DNA of 32,904 bases from Ruaniaceae bacterium KH17 (GTDB lineage Bacteria > Actinomycetota > Actinomycetes > Actinomycetales > Actinomycetaceae), in assembly GCA_900199505.1 (NCBI GenBank), contig FZQV01000030.1:1-32904 (forward strand), given 5' to 3'. Below the pieces are notes generated by a model. The model made no database searches. It saw nothing but the letters and a program-made list of their open reading frames with translations, and was not told the origin of the DNA. This document shows, piece by piece, positions 15,842-24,025 of the stretch (position 1 is its first letter; the number at the start of each line of letters is the position of its first letter). Both the position numbers and the translations under genes were made by a program.

Positions 15842-16390
15842 CTAAACACCCCGCAGGCCTAGCGACTCAAGGAGTGAGCCTTGCCACCACGAGATCCCCG
15901 CGTAGAGCGACGCCATCGCGAGAGTGTTCTCATCGGCGCATGAATCCGCCGATTCTTCGCCCTGTGTGGCCGCGAGTGCCATCTGGTAGAAGCGCTCGGC
16001 GTCGGCGTCGTCGGAGATACCCAGGCGCTCGGAGAGGACGAGGCGCACGTCGTTAAGTGCGCGGAGCCAGTCGTTCACTGCCTCCTTTGGGATGACGACG
16101 GCGTCCCCCTCCCGCCGTAGCTCCGTCGCCACGACATGGAGCGAGCGCAGCTTCGTTGAGGCGAGCTCGTGGTAGGTGAGTTTGCGCAGCTCGACGGCGA
16201 GATCGGGATCCTCCAGAGAGGCGGGCGGAAAGACGCGCACGAGTGCCGGATCGATCACTGCCCGCGTGCCACGATTGTTCTCGGGGGCGATCAGCGCGGC
16301 CACATCCTCCACGATCGCCTCGAGCACGCCGCGCTCCAACTCGTCGATACGGCTCACGTAGCCCTTCCGCTTGTGCCGGAAACCCTCCAT
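15842..16390 (-). CDS. DUF2017 family protein
   Basis: A 182-residue acidic helical protein of the actinobacterial DUF2017 family, usually found next to clpS. Visible are FRHKRKGYVSRIDELERGVLEAIVEDVAALI, PALVRVFPPASLEDPDLAVELRKLTYHEL and VIPKEAVNDWLRALNDVRLVLSERLGI. No catalytic motif is apparent. The start is ATG 16390, which shares one base with the clpS stop (TGATG). An upstream in-frame codon at 16417 would overlap clpS by 28 bases and is less likely. Its biochemical role is unknown; the fixed link to clpS suggests involvement with Clp proteolysis. Confidence 0.88.
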   Translation of the reverse strand: MEGFRHKRKGYVSRIDELERGVLEAIVEDVAALIAPENNRGTRAVIDPALVRVFPPASLEDPDLAVELRKLTYHELASTKLRSLHVVATELRREGDAVVIPKEAVNDWLRALNDVRLVLSERLGISDDADAERFYQMALAATQGEESADSCADENTLAMASLYAGISWWQGSLLESLGLRGV

Positions 16391-16668
16391 CAGCGACCGC
16401 CCTCCAAGGTGGCCCACAGGCCGAAACCGTGCATCGCCGTCAGGTGTACCTCGAGCGCCTCACGGCCGCCCTCAGCCACCACCGCACGGCCTTCGGTGTG
16501 CACCTGCATCATCAGCGCGTGTGCCTTGGGTTCCGAGAACCCGAAGTAGCTGGCGAAGACGTACTCCACGTAGGTCATCAGGTTCACGGGGTCGTTCCAC
16601 ACCACGAGCCGCCACGGCTGGCTCAGCAGCTCCTGGCGTTCCTCAATCTGCTCCGGTGCAACGCTCAC
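16390..16668 (-). CDS. clpS: ATP-dependent Clp protease adaptor ClpS
   Basis: A roughly 92-residue adaptor that hands N-degron substrates to the ClpA/ClpC-ClpP protease. The ClpS core is PWRLVVWNDPVNLMTYVEYVFASYFGFSEPKAHALMMQVHTEGRAVVAEGGREALEVHLTAMHGFGLWATLE, containing the N-degron pocket residues (Asn-Asp in WNDPV) and the helix with MMQVHTEG. GTG 16668 gives the natural-looking N-terminus SVAPEQIEERQELL. GTG 16725 is in frame and would add 19 Arg-rich residues, but it would start only two bases from the divergent pncB start. First gene of the leftward run that ends with rdgB. Confidence 0.9.
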   Translation of the reverse strand: MSVAPEQIEERQELLSQPWRLVVWNDPVNLMTYVEYVFASYFGFSEPKAHALMMQVHTEGRAVVAEGGREALEVHLTAMHGFGLWATLEGGR

Positions 16669-16715
16669 GTCTTTAAGTGTTCCACGCTGACTCGGCTCGC
16701 GGCGGCGTTTCGGAG

Positions 16716-16721
16716 TACCGT
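16716..16721 (+). promoter_or_regulatory. -10 box of a leaderless pncB transcript
   Basis: TACCGT ends 6 nt before ATG 16728. No Shine-Dalgarno sequence precedes the ATG. Confidence 0.5.
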
Positions 16722-16727
16722 TCACCT

Positions 16728-18062
16728 ATGGGTTGCTCTTCTACCGCACTGCTCACGGACATGTACGAGCTCACGATGATCGACGCCGCACTGGAGTCCG
16801 GTCACGCGATGCGACGCTCGGTCTTCGAGGTCTTCAACCGCCGCCTTCCCTCCGGCCGCCGCTACTCAGTGGTGGCGGGCATTGGCCGGATCCTCGATGC
16901 TGTGGAGGACTTTCGGTTCGGCGATCCCGAGATCGAGTGGCTCCGTGAGGCGAAGATCGTACGTCCCGGGACGATCGAATACCTCGCGAGCTACCGCTTC
17001 ACCGGCACGATCTCCAGCTATGCCGAAGGCGAGTGCTTCTTCCCCGGCTCCCCTGTGGTGACGATCGAAGGGACGTTCGCCGAGGCCGTGATCCTCGAGA
17101 CCGTGATCCTCTCGATTCTCAACCACGATTGTGCCGTGGCCGCTGCGGCCTCGCGCATGGTGACGGCCGCGCACGGCCGCCCCTGCCTCGAGATGGGCGC
17201 CCGCCGCACGCACGAGGGCGCCGCGGTTGCTGCGGCCCGTGCCGCCGTGGTCGCCGGGTTCTCGGGCACCTCCGATCTGGAGGCCGCACGCACCCACGGG
17301 ATCCGCCCCATCGGCACGGCCGCGCATTCGTTCACTCTCCTGCACGACGACGAAGACCAGGCTTTCGACGCCCAGATCGCAGCGCTCGGGCCGGGAACCA
17401 CGCTCCTCGTGGACACCTACAACGTGGAGAAGGGCGTTGAGAAGGCGGTAGCTGCGGCCCGGCGTGCAGGCGGAGAGCTTGGCGCGGTGCGGCTGGACTC
17501 CGGCGACCTCGTGGCGCAGGCCTTCACGGTGCGCAAGCAGCTGAACGATCTGGGGGCCACTGCCACGAAGATCACCGTGACCTCAGACCTCGATGAGTAC
17601 GCCATTGCGGCACTTGGCGCGGCGCCCGTGGACAGCTACGGGGTGGGCACCAAACTCGTGACCGGTTCCGGCCACCCCACGGCCGAACTCGTCTACAAGC
17701 TCGTGGCGCGTGAGGACGCTCAGGGCAACATGATCCCGGTCCAGAAAGAGTCCGAGTCGAAGAAGTCTACCGGCGGGCGTAAGTTCGCCGGCCGCGTGAT
17801 TGAGAACGGGACTGCCACGGAGGAGCTCACGGCGGTCACCAGCGATGCCGAGGCCGCTGCGGCGTTCCTGGCCGAGCACAACGCCCGCCCGCTTCAGGTG
17901 GAGATCGTTAAGGACGGCGTTATCGACGAGTCACACCGCGGCCCCGAGTCGATTCTGGCGTCGAAAGCGCGGCATGAGGCCTCGCGTGCGGAGCTCCCGT
18001 ACCAGGCGTGGCGACTCTCGGACGGCGAGTCCGCCCTCGTGACCCGCCACGTGCCGCTCTAG
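16728..18062 (+). CDS. pncB: Nicotinate phosphoribosyltransferase
   Basis: A 444-residue enzyme that converts nicotinate and PRPP to nicotinate mononucleotide in the Preiss-Handler NAD salvage pathway. Motifs: LLTDMYELTMIDAALESG at the start, EVFNRRLPSGRRYSVVAGI, CLEMGARRTHEGAAVAAARAAVVAGFSGTSDLEAA, and PIGTAAHSFTLLH with the histidine that is phosphorylated in the family. LVDTYNVEKGVEKAV and LGAVRLDSGDL bind PRPP; SDLDEYAIAALGAAPVDSYGVGTKLVTG completes the barrel. Length fits the pncB1-like type. It is divergent from clpS, as in Mycobacterium. The stop overlaps that of the convergent DUF3039 gene. Confidence 0.95.
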   Translation: MGCSSTALLTDMYELTMIDAALESGHAMRRSVFEVFNRRLPSGRRYSVVAGIGRILDAVEDFRFGDPEIEWLREAKIVRPGTIEYLASYRFTGTISSYAEGECFFPGSPVVTIEGTFAEAVILETVILSILNHDCAVAAAASRMVTAAHGRPCLEMGARRTHEGAAVAAARAAVVAGFSGTSDLEAARTHGIRPIGTAAHSFTLLHDDEDQAFDAQIAALGPGTTLLVDTYNVEKGVEKAVAAARRAGGELGAVRLDSGDLVAQAFTVRKQLNDLGATATKITVTSDLDEYAIAALGAAPVDSYGVGTKLVTGSGHPTAELVYKLVAREDAQGNMIPVQKESESKKSTGGRKFAGRVIENGTATEELTAVTSDAEAAAAFLAEHNARPLQVEIVKDGVIDESHRGPESILASKARHEASRAELPYQAWRLSDGESALVTRHVPL

Positions 18063-18361
18063 TTCTTCCCGCCGCCCTGGAGGCTCGCGAGGATCTCCTT
18101 GCACGCGGGGCACACTGGGTACTTCGACGGATCGCGCCGGGGCGTCCAGACCTTGCCGCACAACGCCACGACGGGCTTGCCCGTCTTCTTGGCCTTGTCC
18201 ATGCGGTCTTTGCGCACGTAGTGGGCGAAGCGATCGCCGTCGGCGCCGTCCTCTTCCGTCTCCTCGCGCTCAAGGAGCGCCGTGGAGCCCTCGAGCGAGG
18301 GTTGCGACGGCGCGGTGGGGGCATCGTGGGAGGCGCGAGCGAGGCGAAGCGGCGTTCTCAT
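18059..18361 (-). CDS. DUF3039 family zinc-ribbon-like protein
   Basis: A 100-residue small protein of the actinobacterial DUF3039 family. The conserved core is GDRFAHYVRKDRMDKAKKTGKPVVALCGKVWTPRRDPSKYPVCPACKEILASL; Cys in LCGK and the CPAC pair could bind zinc. The N-terminal 35 residues are variable and acidic toward the core. ATG 18361 has GGAGGGC directly upstream; upstream in-frame codons run through the hairpin at 18392-18421 and are rejected. Its stop overlaps the pncB stop at CTAG (18059-18062). Function is unknown. Confidence 0.9.
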   Translation of the reverse strand: MRTPLRLARASHDAPTAPSQPSLEGSTALLEREETEEDGADGDRFAHYVRKDRMDKAKKTGKPVVALCGKVWTPRRDPSKYPVCPACKEILASLQGGGKN

Positions 18362-18391
18362 GCCCTCCAGTGTAGTTCGGGGATACGACAA

Positions 18392-18421
18392 TGGGGCGGT
18401 CCCCATCCGGGAACCGCCCCA
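18392..18421 (-). terminator. Terminator hairpin after hup
   Basis: TGGGGCGGT (18392-18400) pairs with ACCGCCCCA (18413-18421), and CCC/GGG continues inside after one mismatch. It lies 14 nt beyond the hup stop and before the DUF3039 start, so it separates the two leftward genes. Confidence 0.8.
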
Positions 18422-18434
18422 CTGAGAGGTCCAA

Positions 18435-18716
18435 CTACTTGGCAACAGCCTTCTTGAGGTTCGAGCCAGCGGTGATCTTCACGCCGTAGCCAGCGGGGAT
18501 CGCGATCTCCTCGCCGGTGCGCGGGTTGCGGCCGGTGCGGGCGGCGCGCTCCACTCGCTCCACCGAGAGCAGGCCGGTGACCTTGACGGCCTCGCCCTTG
18601 GCGAGGGACTCGACGAGGACATCCTGCAGCGCGGACAGCGCGGCGTCAGCTTCGGTCTTCTTCAGGCCGGCCTTCTCGGCGATGGCGGCAACGAGGTCAG
18701 TGCGGTTCACGGACAT
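18435..18716 (-). CDS. hup: HU-family DNA-binding protein
   Basis: A 93-residue nucleoid protein that bends DNA as a dimer. MSVNRTDLVAAIAEKAGLKKTEADAALSALQDVLVESLAKGEAVKVTGLLSVERVERAARTGRNPRTGEEIAIPAG is a standard HU sequence, with the DNA-binding arm at RTGRNPRTGEEIAIPA and a basic C-terminus (GSNLKKAVAK). It has no long Lys/Ala-rich tail of the mycobacterial type. AGGAG stands six bases before ATG 18716. A strong hairpin follows the stop, so it is monocistronic. The upstream 200 bp, shared with the lipoate-ligase gene, are unusually AT-rich for this region, as expected for a strong promoter. Confidence 0.97.
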   Translation of the reverse strand: MSVNRTDLVAAIAEKAGLKKTEADAALSALQDVLVESLAKGEAVKVTGLLSVERVERAARTGRNPRTGEEIAIPAGYGVKITAGSNLKKAVAK

Positions 18717-18865
18717 GTTTCTCCTTGTAAGTCGTTGGGACTCCCGTCCCGGGTGGTCCCGGTGGGATCACTTGATGACACTACGCATGTTTGGGGCGAA
18801 ATGTCGCCTCCACAGGCGGAGTTTCCACGAATTTTCGCGAATTTCGCCCATGGTGTACCCCACTT

Positions 18866-18889
18866 GTCACATGAGTCACAGCAGTCACA
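18866..18889. promoter_or_regulatory. Three direct repeats GTCACA spaced 9 bp
   Basis: GTCACA starts at 18866, 18875 and 18884 with exact 9-bp spacing, directly before the -10 box of the lipoate-ligase gene and about 150 bp upstream of hup. The regular spacing suggests a binding site for an activator or repressor of one of these genes. Confidence 0.5.
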
Positions 18890-18902
18890 GTGCTGCGGAT
18901 GC

Positions 18903-18908
18903 GAGAAT
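18903..18908 (+). promoter_or_regulatory. -10 box of a leaderless lipoate-ligase transcript
   Basis: GAGAAT ends 6 nt before GTG 18915, with no Shine-Dalgarno sequence. Confidence 0.45.
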
Positions 18909-18914
18909 GGACAG

Positions 18915-19964
18915 GTGCGAGGAGAGTACAAAGTTCCCGGTGGCAAGCTTGTTGTGGTCGATCTCGAGGCCGACGACCGCACCATCACCAACGCTCACGT
19001 CTCGGGAGACTTCTTCCTCGAGCCGGATTCGGCACTCGATGCGATCAACGGCGCGCTCGTGGGAATGCCCACGAACGCCTCGGTGGGAGAGCTCTCTGAA
19101 GCGATCACCCGGGCCCTGCCCAGCGACGCCGTGCTTGTGGGATTCTCGCCCGACGCCGTCGGGCTGGCTGTGCGTAGGGCGCTCGGCCACGCGTCGACCT
19201 GGGACGATCACCAGTTCGAGGTGATCCACTCCGCACCCTTCCACCCCGCGCTGCACGTGGCGCTGGACGAGGTGATTCCGCACGAGGTCGCGGCCGGGCG
19301 CCGCGGCCCGGTGCTCCGGTTCTGGGAGTGGGACGCGCCGCTCGTGGTGATCGGCTCCTTCCAGTCCGTCAAGAATGAGATCGACTCCGAGGCGCTGGAG
19401 CGGCGCGGCATGACCGTGGTGCGGCGGATCACCGGCGGCGGCGCCATGTTCATGGAGGCCGGCAACTGCATCACCTACTCGCTCGTGGCGCCTACCTCGC
19501 TGGTGGACGGGCTCAGCTTCGAGCAGTCCTATGCGTTCCTCGATTCGTGGGTGATGGACGCGCTCGCCGAGATCGGGATCAAGGCTCGCTATGTGCCGCT
19601 GAATGACATCGCTTCAGAGGAGGGGAAGATCGGGGGTGCGGCACAGCGCAGGTTCGCATCGGGCGTCGTGCTCCACCACGTGACTATGTCCTATGACATC
19701 GATGCCGATGCCATGCTGGACGTGTTGCGGATCGGCCGCGAGAAGATGTCCGATAAGGGCACCAAGTCCGCAAACAAGCGCGTGGACCCGATGCGCTCAC
19801 AGACCGGCATGGCGCGCGAGGACATCATCGACGCGTTCATCGGGCACTTCGAGCGCACCCGCCGGACTGTCCGCTCCGACTACACGCCCGAGGAAATGGC
19901 GAAGGCCGAGGAACTCGTGCGCACCAAGTTCGGCACCGAGGAATGGACCAACCGGATTCCGTAG
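18915..19964 (+). CDS. lplA: Lipoate-protein ligase A family protein, accessory domain at the N-terminus
   Basis: A 349-residue protein that attaches lipoate to E2 and GcvH proteins. Residues 1-75 (VRGEYKVPGGKLVVVDLEADDRTITNAHVSGDFFLEPDSALDAINGALVGMP) match the small accessory domain that sits at the C-terminus of E. coli LplA. The catalytic domain follows: VLRFWEWDAPLVVIGSFQSV, EALERRGMTVVRRITGGGAMFMEAGNCITYSLV, and NDIASEEGKIGGAAQRRFASGVVLHH with the catalytic lysine in GKIGGAAQ. The C-terminal helix region contains RVDPMRSQTGMAREDIIDAFIGHF. GTG 18915 is chosen because of the -10 box six bases upstream and because codons before it lie in the hup promoter. Confidence 0.88.
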   Translation: MRGEYKVPGGKLVVVDLEADDRTITNAHVSGDFFLEPDSALDAINGALVGMPTNASVGELSEAITRALPSDAVLVGFSPDAVGLAVRRALGHASTWDDHQFEVIHSAPFHPALHVALDEVIPHEVAAGRRGPVLRFWEWDAPLVVIGSFQSVKNEIDSEALERRGMTVVRRITGGGAMFMEAGNCITYSLVAPTSLVDGLSFEQSYAFLDSWVMDALAEIGIKARYVPLNDIASEEGKIGGAAQRRFASGVVLHHVTMSYDIDADAMLDVLRIGREKMSDKGTKSANKRVDPMRSQTGMAREDIIDAFIGHFERTRRTVRSDYTPEEMAKAEELVRTKFGTEEWTNRIP

Positions 19965-20273
19965 TAGCCACCGGTAACCCATGCCGAGCTAGGCTGGCAG
20001 CGACGTCGAAGTGGCGCTATTGGGTTCGACACGATCTTGGCATTCCATGAACGCTCAGCGTTCATCAGGCGCCACGATAATGACGGCGCCCGAGTGGCGT
20101 CGCCGTAAGCGTACGTTCCTGGATCCTGCACCTACGGCTCCGCGCAGGATGACGTGGGGTGGTTTCGACTTCGTCGCTTCGCGACTTCGCTCAACCAACG
20201 GGGGCGTGGTTTCGTCTCGGCTTCGCCTCGCTCAACCCACGAATGACGGGCTCGCTCGAGCGGAGGTGCGAGG
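19965..20273. other. Intergenic region with a 19-bp palindrome and two hairpin repeats
   Basis: No convincing gene lies between the lipoate ligase and cimA, which converge. ATGAACGCT (20047-20055) and AGCGTTCAT (20057-20065) form a perfect palindrome around one base. Further on are two related hairpin-forming units: TGGTT...AACCA (20160-20197), with a central GTCGCTTCGCGAC, and GTGGTT...AACCCAC (20206-20240), with a central CGGCTTCGCCTCG. The latter units resemble the short intergenic repeats of actinobacteria and may terminate both genes. Small open frames here are repeat translations. Confidence 0.6.
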
Positions 20274-21866
20274 CTACGCTGTGTAGGTGGGCTCGTCGTC
20301 GCCGGAGTGGAGCAGGCCCCAGGTGATGGACTCCACCAGCGCCTCCCAGGAGGCCGCGATCACGTCCGAGCCCACGCCCACCGTGGACCAGGAACGGATG
20401 CCGTCCGTGGTCTCGATGAGCACGCGGATCGTCGCATCCGTGCCCTGCTCGGAGTCGAGAATCCGCACCTTGAAGTCGATCAGTTCGAAGTGCTCGATCT
20501 GCGGGAAGGTTGGAGCCAACGCCTCGCGCAGTGCCTTGTCCAGCGCGTTCACCGGACCATTACCCTCGCCCGTGCGGACGATGCGGCCATCGCGCGTGCG
20601 CACCTTCACGGTGGCCTCGGCGTAGCCGTGCTCGGAGCCGCTCTCGCGCTCCTCGACCTGCGCCCGCCAGGACTCGACCTCGAAGAAGCGCGTGCGCTGC
20701 CCGTCCAACTCCTCTCGGATGATTAGCTCAACCGATGCATCTGCGGCGTCGTAGGTATATCCCGCAGCTTCTGCGTCCTTCACGCGCTTGGTCACCGCGC
20801 CCACAACCTCGGGCCGCGCCGAGATGTCGATCCCGAACTCACGCGCCTTCAACTCGATCGATGCTCGCCCCGCCATGTCCGAAACGAGCATGCGCATGTC
20901 ATTGCCCACGGCCTTCGGCTCGATGTGCTGGTACAGGTCCGGATCGATCCGGATCGCGGAGGCGTGCAGCCCCGCCTTATGCGCGAACGCGCTCGCGCCC
21001 ACGTACGGCTGGCGGCCATAGGGCGAGATATTCGTGACCTCGGAAATCTGGTGCGCGATCGAGAACGACTGCAGCAAGTCCTCGCCCAAGCAGTCATACC
21101 CGAGCTTCAGCTGCAGGTTCGCCACACACGTGAGCAGATCGGCGTTACCGGTTCGCTCACCGTAGCCATTGATCGTGCCCTGGACGTGCCGAGCGCCCGC
21201 CTCCACGGCGGCGATCGAGTTCGCCACGGCGCAGCCGGTGTCATTGTGCGCGTGGATACCGAGCATCACGCCCATGTCCGTGAAATCGCTGACGATGTCC
21301 CCCACCCAGTGCGGCAGCATGCCACCGTTGGTGTCACACAGCACGAGCGTGCGCGCACCGGCATCCGCCGCGGCCTGAATCACCGAGCGCGTGTACACCG
21401 GGTTGAAGCGGTAGCCATCGAAGAAGTGCTCGGCGTCGAGGATCACCTCGCGCCCCTCCGAGCGAAGGAACTCGACGGTGTCACGCACCATCGCAAGGTT
21501 CTCCTCGCCGTCGGTCCGAAGCGCCCGCTCCACGTGCCGAATATCGGACTTCGCCACCAGCGTGATGATCTCCGCACCCGAATCGAGCAGCGCCCGCACC
21601 TGGGCATCCTGCTCGACGGCGGCCCCCGCCTTGCGTGTGGAGCCGAACGCCGCGAAGGCGGCCCGTTGGAAGGGACGGTTGGACTTCACCCTCTCGAAGA
21701 ACTCGGTGTCACGCGGGATCGCACCAGGCCAGCCACCCTCGACGATGTGCATGCCGAGCTGATCGAGCAGCTTGGCGATCGCGAACTTGTCCGAGACGGA
21801 GAGGTTCATCCCCTCCTGCTGGGCGCCGTCGCGCAGGGTCGTGTCGTAGATCTCGATTCGTGTCAT
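20274..21866 (-). CDS. cimA: Citramalate synthase
   Basis: A 530-residue enzyme of the 2-isopropylmalate-synthase superfamily that condenses pyruvate and acetyl-CoA to (R)-citramalate, the first step of a threonine-independent route to 2-oxobutyrate and isoleucine. The TIM barrel opens with IEIYDTTLRDGAQQEGMNLSVSDKF. Metal ligands are in DTTLRDG and GIHAHNDTGCAVANS, and QGTINGYGERTGNADL is diagnostic for the citramalate-type branch. The C-terminal LeuA-type regulatory domain (about 400-520) suggests feedback control by isoleucine. ATG 21866 overlaps the ilvE stop by four bases (ATGA). It is the last gene of the ilv operon. Homocitrate synthase is a less likely alternative. Confidence 0.92.
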   Translation of the reverse strand: MTRIEIYDTTLRDGAQQEGMNLSVSDKFAIAKLLDQLGMHIVEGGWPGAIPRDTEFFERVKSNRPFQRAAFAAFGSTRKAGAAVEQDAQVRALLDSGAEIITLVAKSDIRHVERALRTDGEENLAMVRDTVEFLRSEGREVILDAEHFFDGYRFNPVYTRSVIQAAADAGARTLVLCDTNGGMLPHWVGDIVSDFTDMGVMLGIHAHNDTGCAVANSIAAVEAGARHVQGTINGYGERTGNADLLTCVANLQLKLGYDCLGEDLLQSFSIAHQISEVTNISPYGRQPYVGASAFAHKAGLHASAIRIDPDLYQHIEPKAVGNDMRMLVSDMAGRASIELKAREFGIDISARPEVVGAVTKRVKDAEAAGYTYDAADASVELIIREELDGQRTRFFEVESWRAQVEERESGSEHGYAEATVKVRTRDGRIVRTGEGNGPVNALDKALREALAPTFPQIEHFELIDFKVRILDSEQGTDATIRVLIETTDGIRSWSTVGVGSDVIAASWEALVESITWGLLHSGDDEPTYTA

Positions 21867-22957
21867 GGTACCAAGGGGTAGAGCCAACCGTGCACGTCCT
21901 CGGCACGGCCGAACTGGATATCGGTCAAGTGGTTGTACAACTCGGTGGTGAGCGCGCCGGGCTGTCCGTCACCCACCGTGATGTCGAAGTCCTTGGAGGC
22001 AAGACGCCCGATCGGGGTGATCACGGCCGCGGTGCCGCAGGCGAAGACCTCGCGGATGCGCCCGGAACGGATCCCGTCCGTGAGTTCGTCGATCGAGATG
22101 TCCCGCTCCGCCACGGCAATTCCGTCTTCGCGGAGCAGTGTCAGAACGGAGTCCCGCGTGACGCCTTCGAGAATGGTGCCGGTGAGCCGCGGGGTCGCCA
22201 CGGAGCCGTCATCCAGCACCAGCATCATGTTCATGCCGCCAAGTTCCTCGAGCAGCGTGTCCGTGGCCGCGTCCAGGAAGCAGACCTGCTGGCAGCCGTT
22301 CGCGTAGGCCTCGTTGGTGGGCAGTAGTGACGCGGCGTAGTTACCGCCGGTCTTGGCCGCACCCGTGCCGCCTGGGGCCGCGCGGTTGTACTCGCGCGTC
22401 ACCCAGATCGAGACGGGGCCGTAGCCAGTGGCGAAGTATGGGCCCACCGGGGAGGCGATCAGGAGGTAGGTAATCTCGCTCGAGGGGTGTACCCCCAGGA
22501 ACGGCTCCGAACCGAAGGCGAAGGGGCGCAGGTAGAGCGAGGAATCCGGCACCGAGGGAACCCATTCGTGATCCGCCTGCACGACCGCCTCGATCGACCC
22601 GAGGAAGTCATCGACCGGCATCTCGGCCATTGCGAGGCGCCGCGCCGAACGCTGGAAGCGCTCCGCGTTCTTCTGCGGCCGGAACGCCCACACCGAGCCA
22701 TCCGCGTGCCGGTACGCCTTCAGGCCCTCGAAGATCTCCTGGGCGTAGTGCAGCGCGTTGGTGGCCGGCGAGAGCACGAGCGGTCCGTAGGCCGTGAGCT
22801 CATGGGAGTGCCAGCCCACGCCATCGGTGTAGATGGCGCGGGCCATGTGATCCGTAAACTCGCGACCGAATACCAGGTCCTTCATCGCCTCGGCTCGCGC
22901 CTCGGCGCCCTTCACCGCGACCGGAGCCCTCTTCGGAAAGCGATCGGCGAGTCCCAT
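21863..22957 (-). CDS. ilvE: Branched-chain amino acid aminotransferase
   Basis: A 364-residue fold-type IV PLP enzyme that performs the last transamination to valine, leucine and isoleucine. Motifs: HYAQEIFEGLKAYRHADGSVWAFRPQKNAERFQRSARRLAMAEMP, LYLRPFAFGSEPFLGVHPS, and GTGAAKTGGNYAASLLPTNEA with the PLP lysine Lys202. The phosphate-binding end is TLTRDSVLTLLREDG-like followed by EVFACGTAAVITPIG. ATG 22957 has AGGAGGA seven bases upstream; the GTG at 22987 would put that site inside the gene. The gap to leuB is 39 nt and cimA overlaps its end. Confidence 0.96.
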   Translation of the reverse strand: MGLADRFPKRAPVAVKGAEARAEAMKDLVFGREFTDHMARAIYTDGVGWHSHELTAYGPLVLSPATNALHYAQEIFEGLKAYRHADGSVWAFRPQKNAERFQRSARRLAMAEMPVDDFLGSIEAVVQADHEWVPSVPDSSLYLRPFAFGSEPFLGVHPSSEITYLLIASPVGPYFATGYGPVSIWVTREYNRAAPGGTGAAKTGGNYAASLLPTNEAYANGCQQVCFLDAATDTLLEELGGMNMMLVLDDGSVATPRLTGTILEGVTRDSVLTLLREDGIAVAERDISIDELTDGIRSGRIREVFACGTAAVITPIGRLASKDFDITVGDGQPGALTTELYNHLTDIQFGRAEDVHGWLYPLVP

Positions 22958-22996
22958 CAGATCCTCCTCCTCAATGCGGCGTGCCACCGCGTACTA

Positions 22997-24025
22997 CTAG
23001 AGTGCCAGGCGCGCGACGATTGCGTCGCCCACCTCGGCGGTGCTGCGCTTGGCGCTCCCCCGCTCGGCGAGGTCCGCGGCAACAGCCGCGTCGACGGCGT
23101 CGGCCGCATCTGTCCGGCCCACGTGCCGTAGCAGCATGGCCACCGACGAAATCGTGGCGGTTGGATCCGCGATGCCCTTGCCCGCGATGTCCGGCGCCGA
23201 GCCGTGCACCGGCTCGAACATGGATGGCGCAGTGCGATCCGGGTTCACGTTGCCCGAAGCGGCCAGGCCGATGCCGCCCGTGATCGCCGCCGCGAGGTCC
23301 GTGAGAATGTCACCGAACAGGTTGTCCGTAACTATCACATCGAACCGCGACGGGTTGGTCACGAAGAAGATCGAGGCCGCGTCTACGTGCAGGTAATCCC
23401 AGGTAACATCCGGGTACTCGGCACCCACGGCCTCGACCGTCCGCCGCCACAGGTGCCCGGCGTGCACCAGCACATTGTGCTTGTGTACGAGCGTGAGCTG
23501 CTTTCGCTCGCGGCCGTTGGCGATCTCGAACGCATAGCGCACCACGCGCTCCACGCCGAAGGCCGTGTTCACGGAAACCTCGTTGGCCACCTCGTGGGCA
23601 GTGCCCTGGCGGATCGCTCCACCGTTTCCCACGTAGGGGCCTTCGGTTCCTTCACGGACGACGACGAAGTCCACCTCGCCGGGATCGGCCAGTGGGGTCG
23701 AAACCCCCGGGGCAATCCGCCCAGGGCGGAGGTTCACGTAGTGGTCGAACGCGAAGCGCAGCTTCAGCAGGAGTCCGCGCTCGAGCACACCCGAGGGAAC
23801 CGAGGGATCGCCCACAGCACCCAGCAGAATCGCGTCGTATCCACGTAAGGCTTCCAACTCGTCGTCGGGCAGGACCTCACCGGTGCGGTGGTAGCGGGCG
23901 GCACCGAGATCGAACTCGGTGGTCGCCAGCTCCTCGCCCAGCACGGCCCGCAGGACCTTCACCCCCTCAGCGACGACCTCGGAACCGATGCCGTCGCCGG
24001 GGATGAGCGCGATGTTGAGAGTCAT
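22997..24025 (-). CDS. leuB: 3-isopropylmalate dehydrogenase
   Basis: A 342-residue NAD-dependent decarboxylating dehydrogenase. It oxidises 3-isopropylmalate in leucine synthesis and, with citramalate synthase in the same operon, probably also 3-methylmalate to 2-oxobutyrate. Motifs: [32 protein letters not shown] (substrate Arg residues), [29 protein letters not shown], and [57 protein letters not shown] with the metal-binding Asp residues and the NAD site. ATG 24025 shares one base with the ilvC stop (TGATG). leuC and leuD are not in the window. Confidence 0.96.
   Translation of the reverse strand: MTLNIALIPGDGIGSEVVAEGVKVLRAVLGEELATTEFDLGAARYHRTGEVLPDDELEALRGYDAILLGAVGDPSVPSGVLERGLLLKLRFAFDHYVNLRPGRIAPGVSTPLADPGEVDFVVVREGTEGPYVGNGGAIRQGTAHEVANEVSVNTAFGVERVVRYAFEIANGRERKQLTLVHKHNVLVHAGHLWRRTVEAVGAEYPDVTWDYLHVDAASIFFVTNPSRFDVIVTDNLFGDILTDLAAAITGGIGLAASGNVNPDRTAPSMFEPVHGSAPDIAGKGIADPTATISSVAMLLRHVGRTDAADAVDAAVAADLAERGSAKRSTAEVGDAIVARLAL

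Noticed and set aside
20011-20286. Small rightward open frame after the lipoate ligase
   Set aside because: It is a translation of the palindrome and hairpin repeats, with no ribosome-binding site and no recognisable domain.
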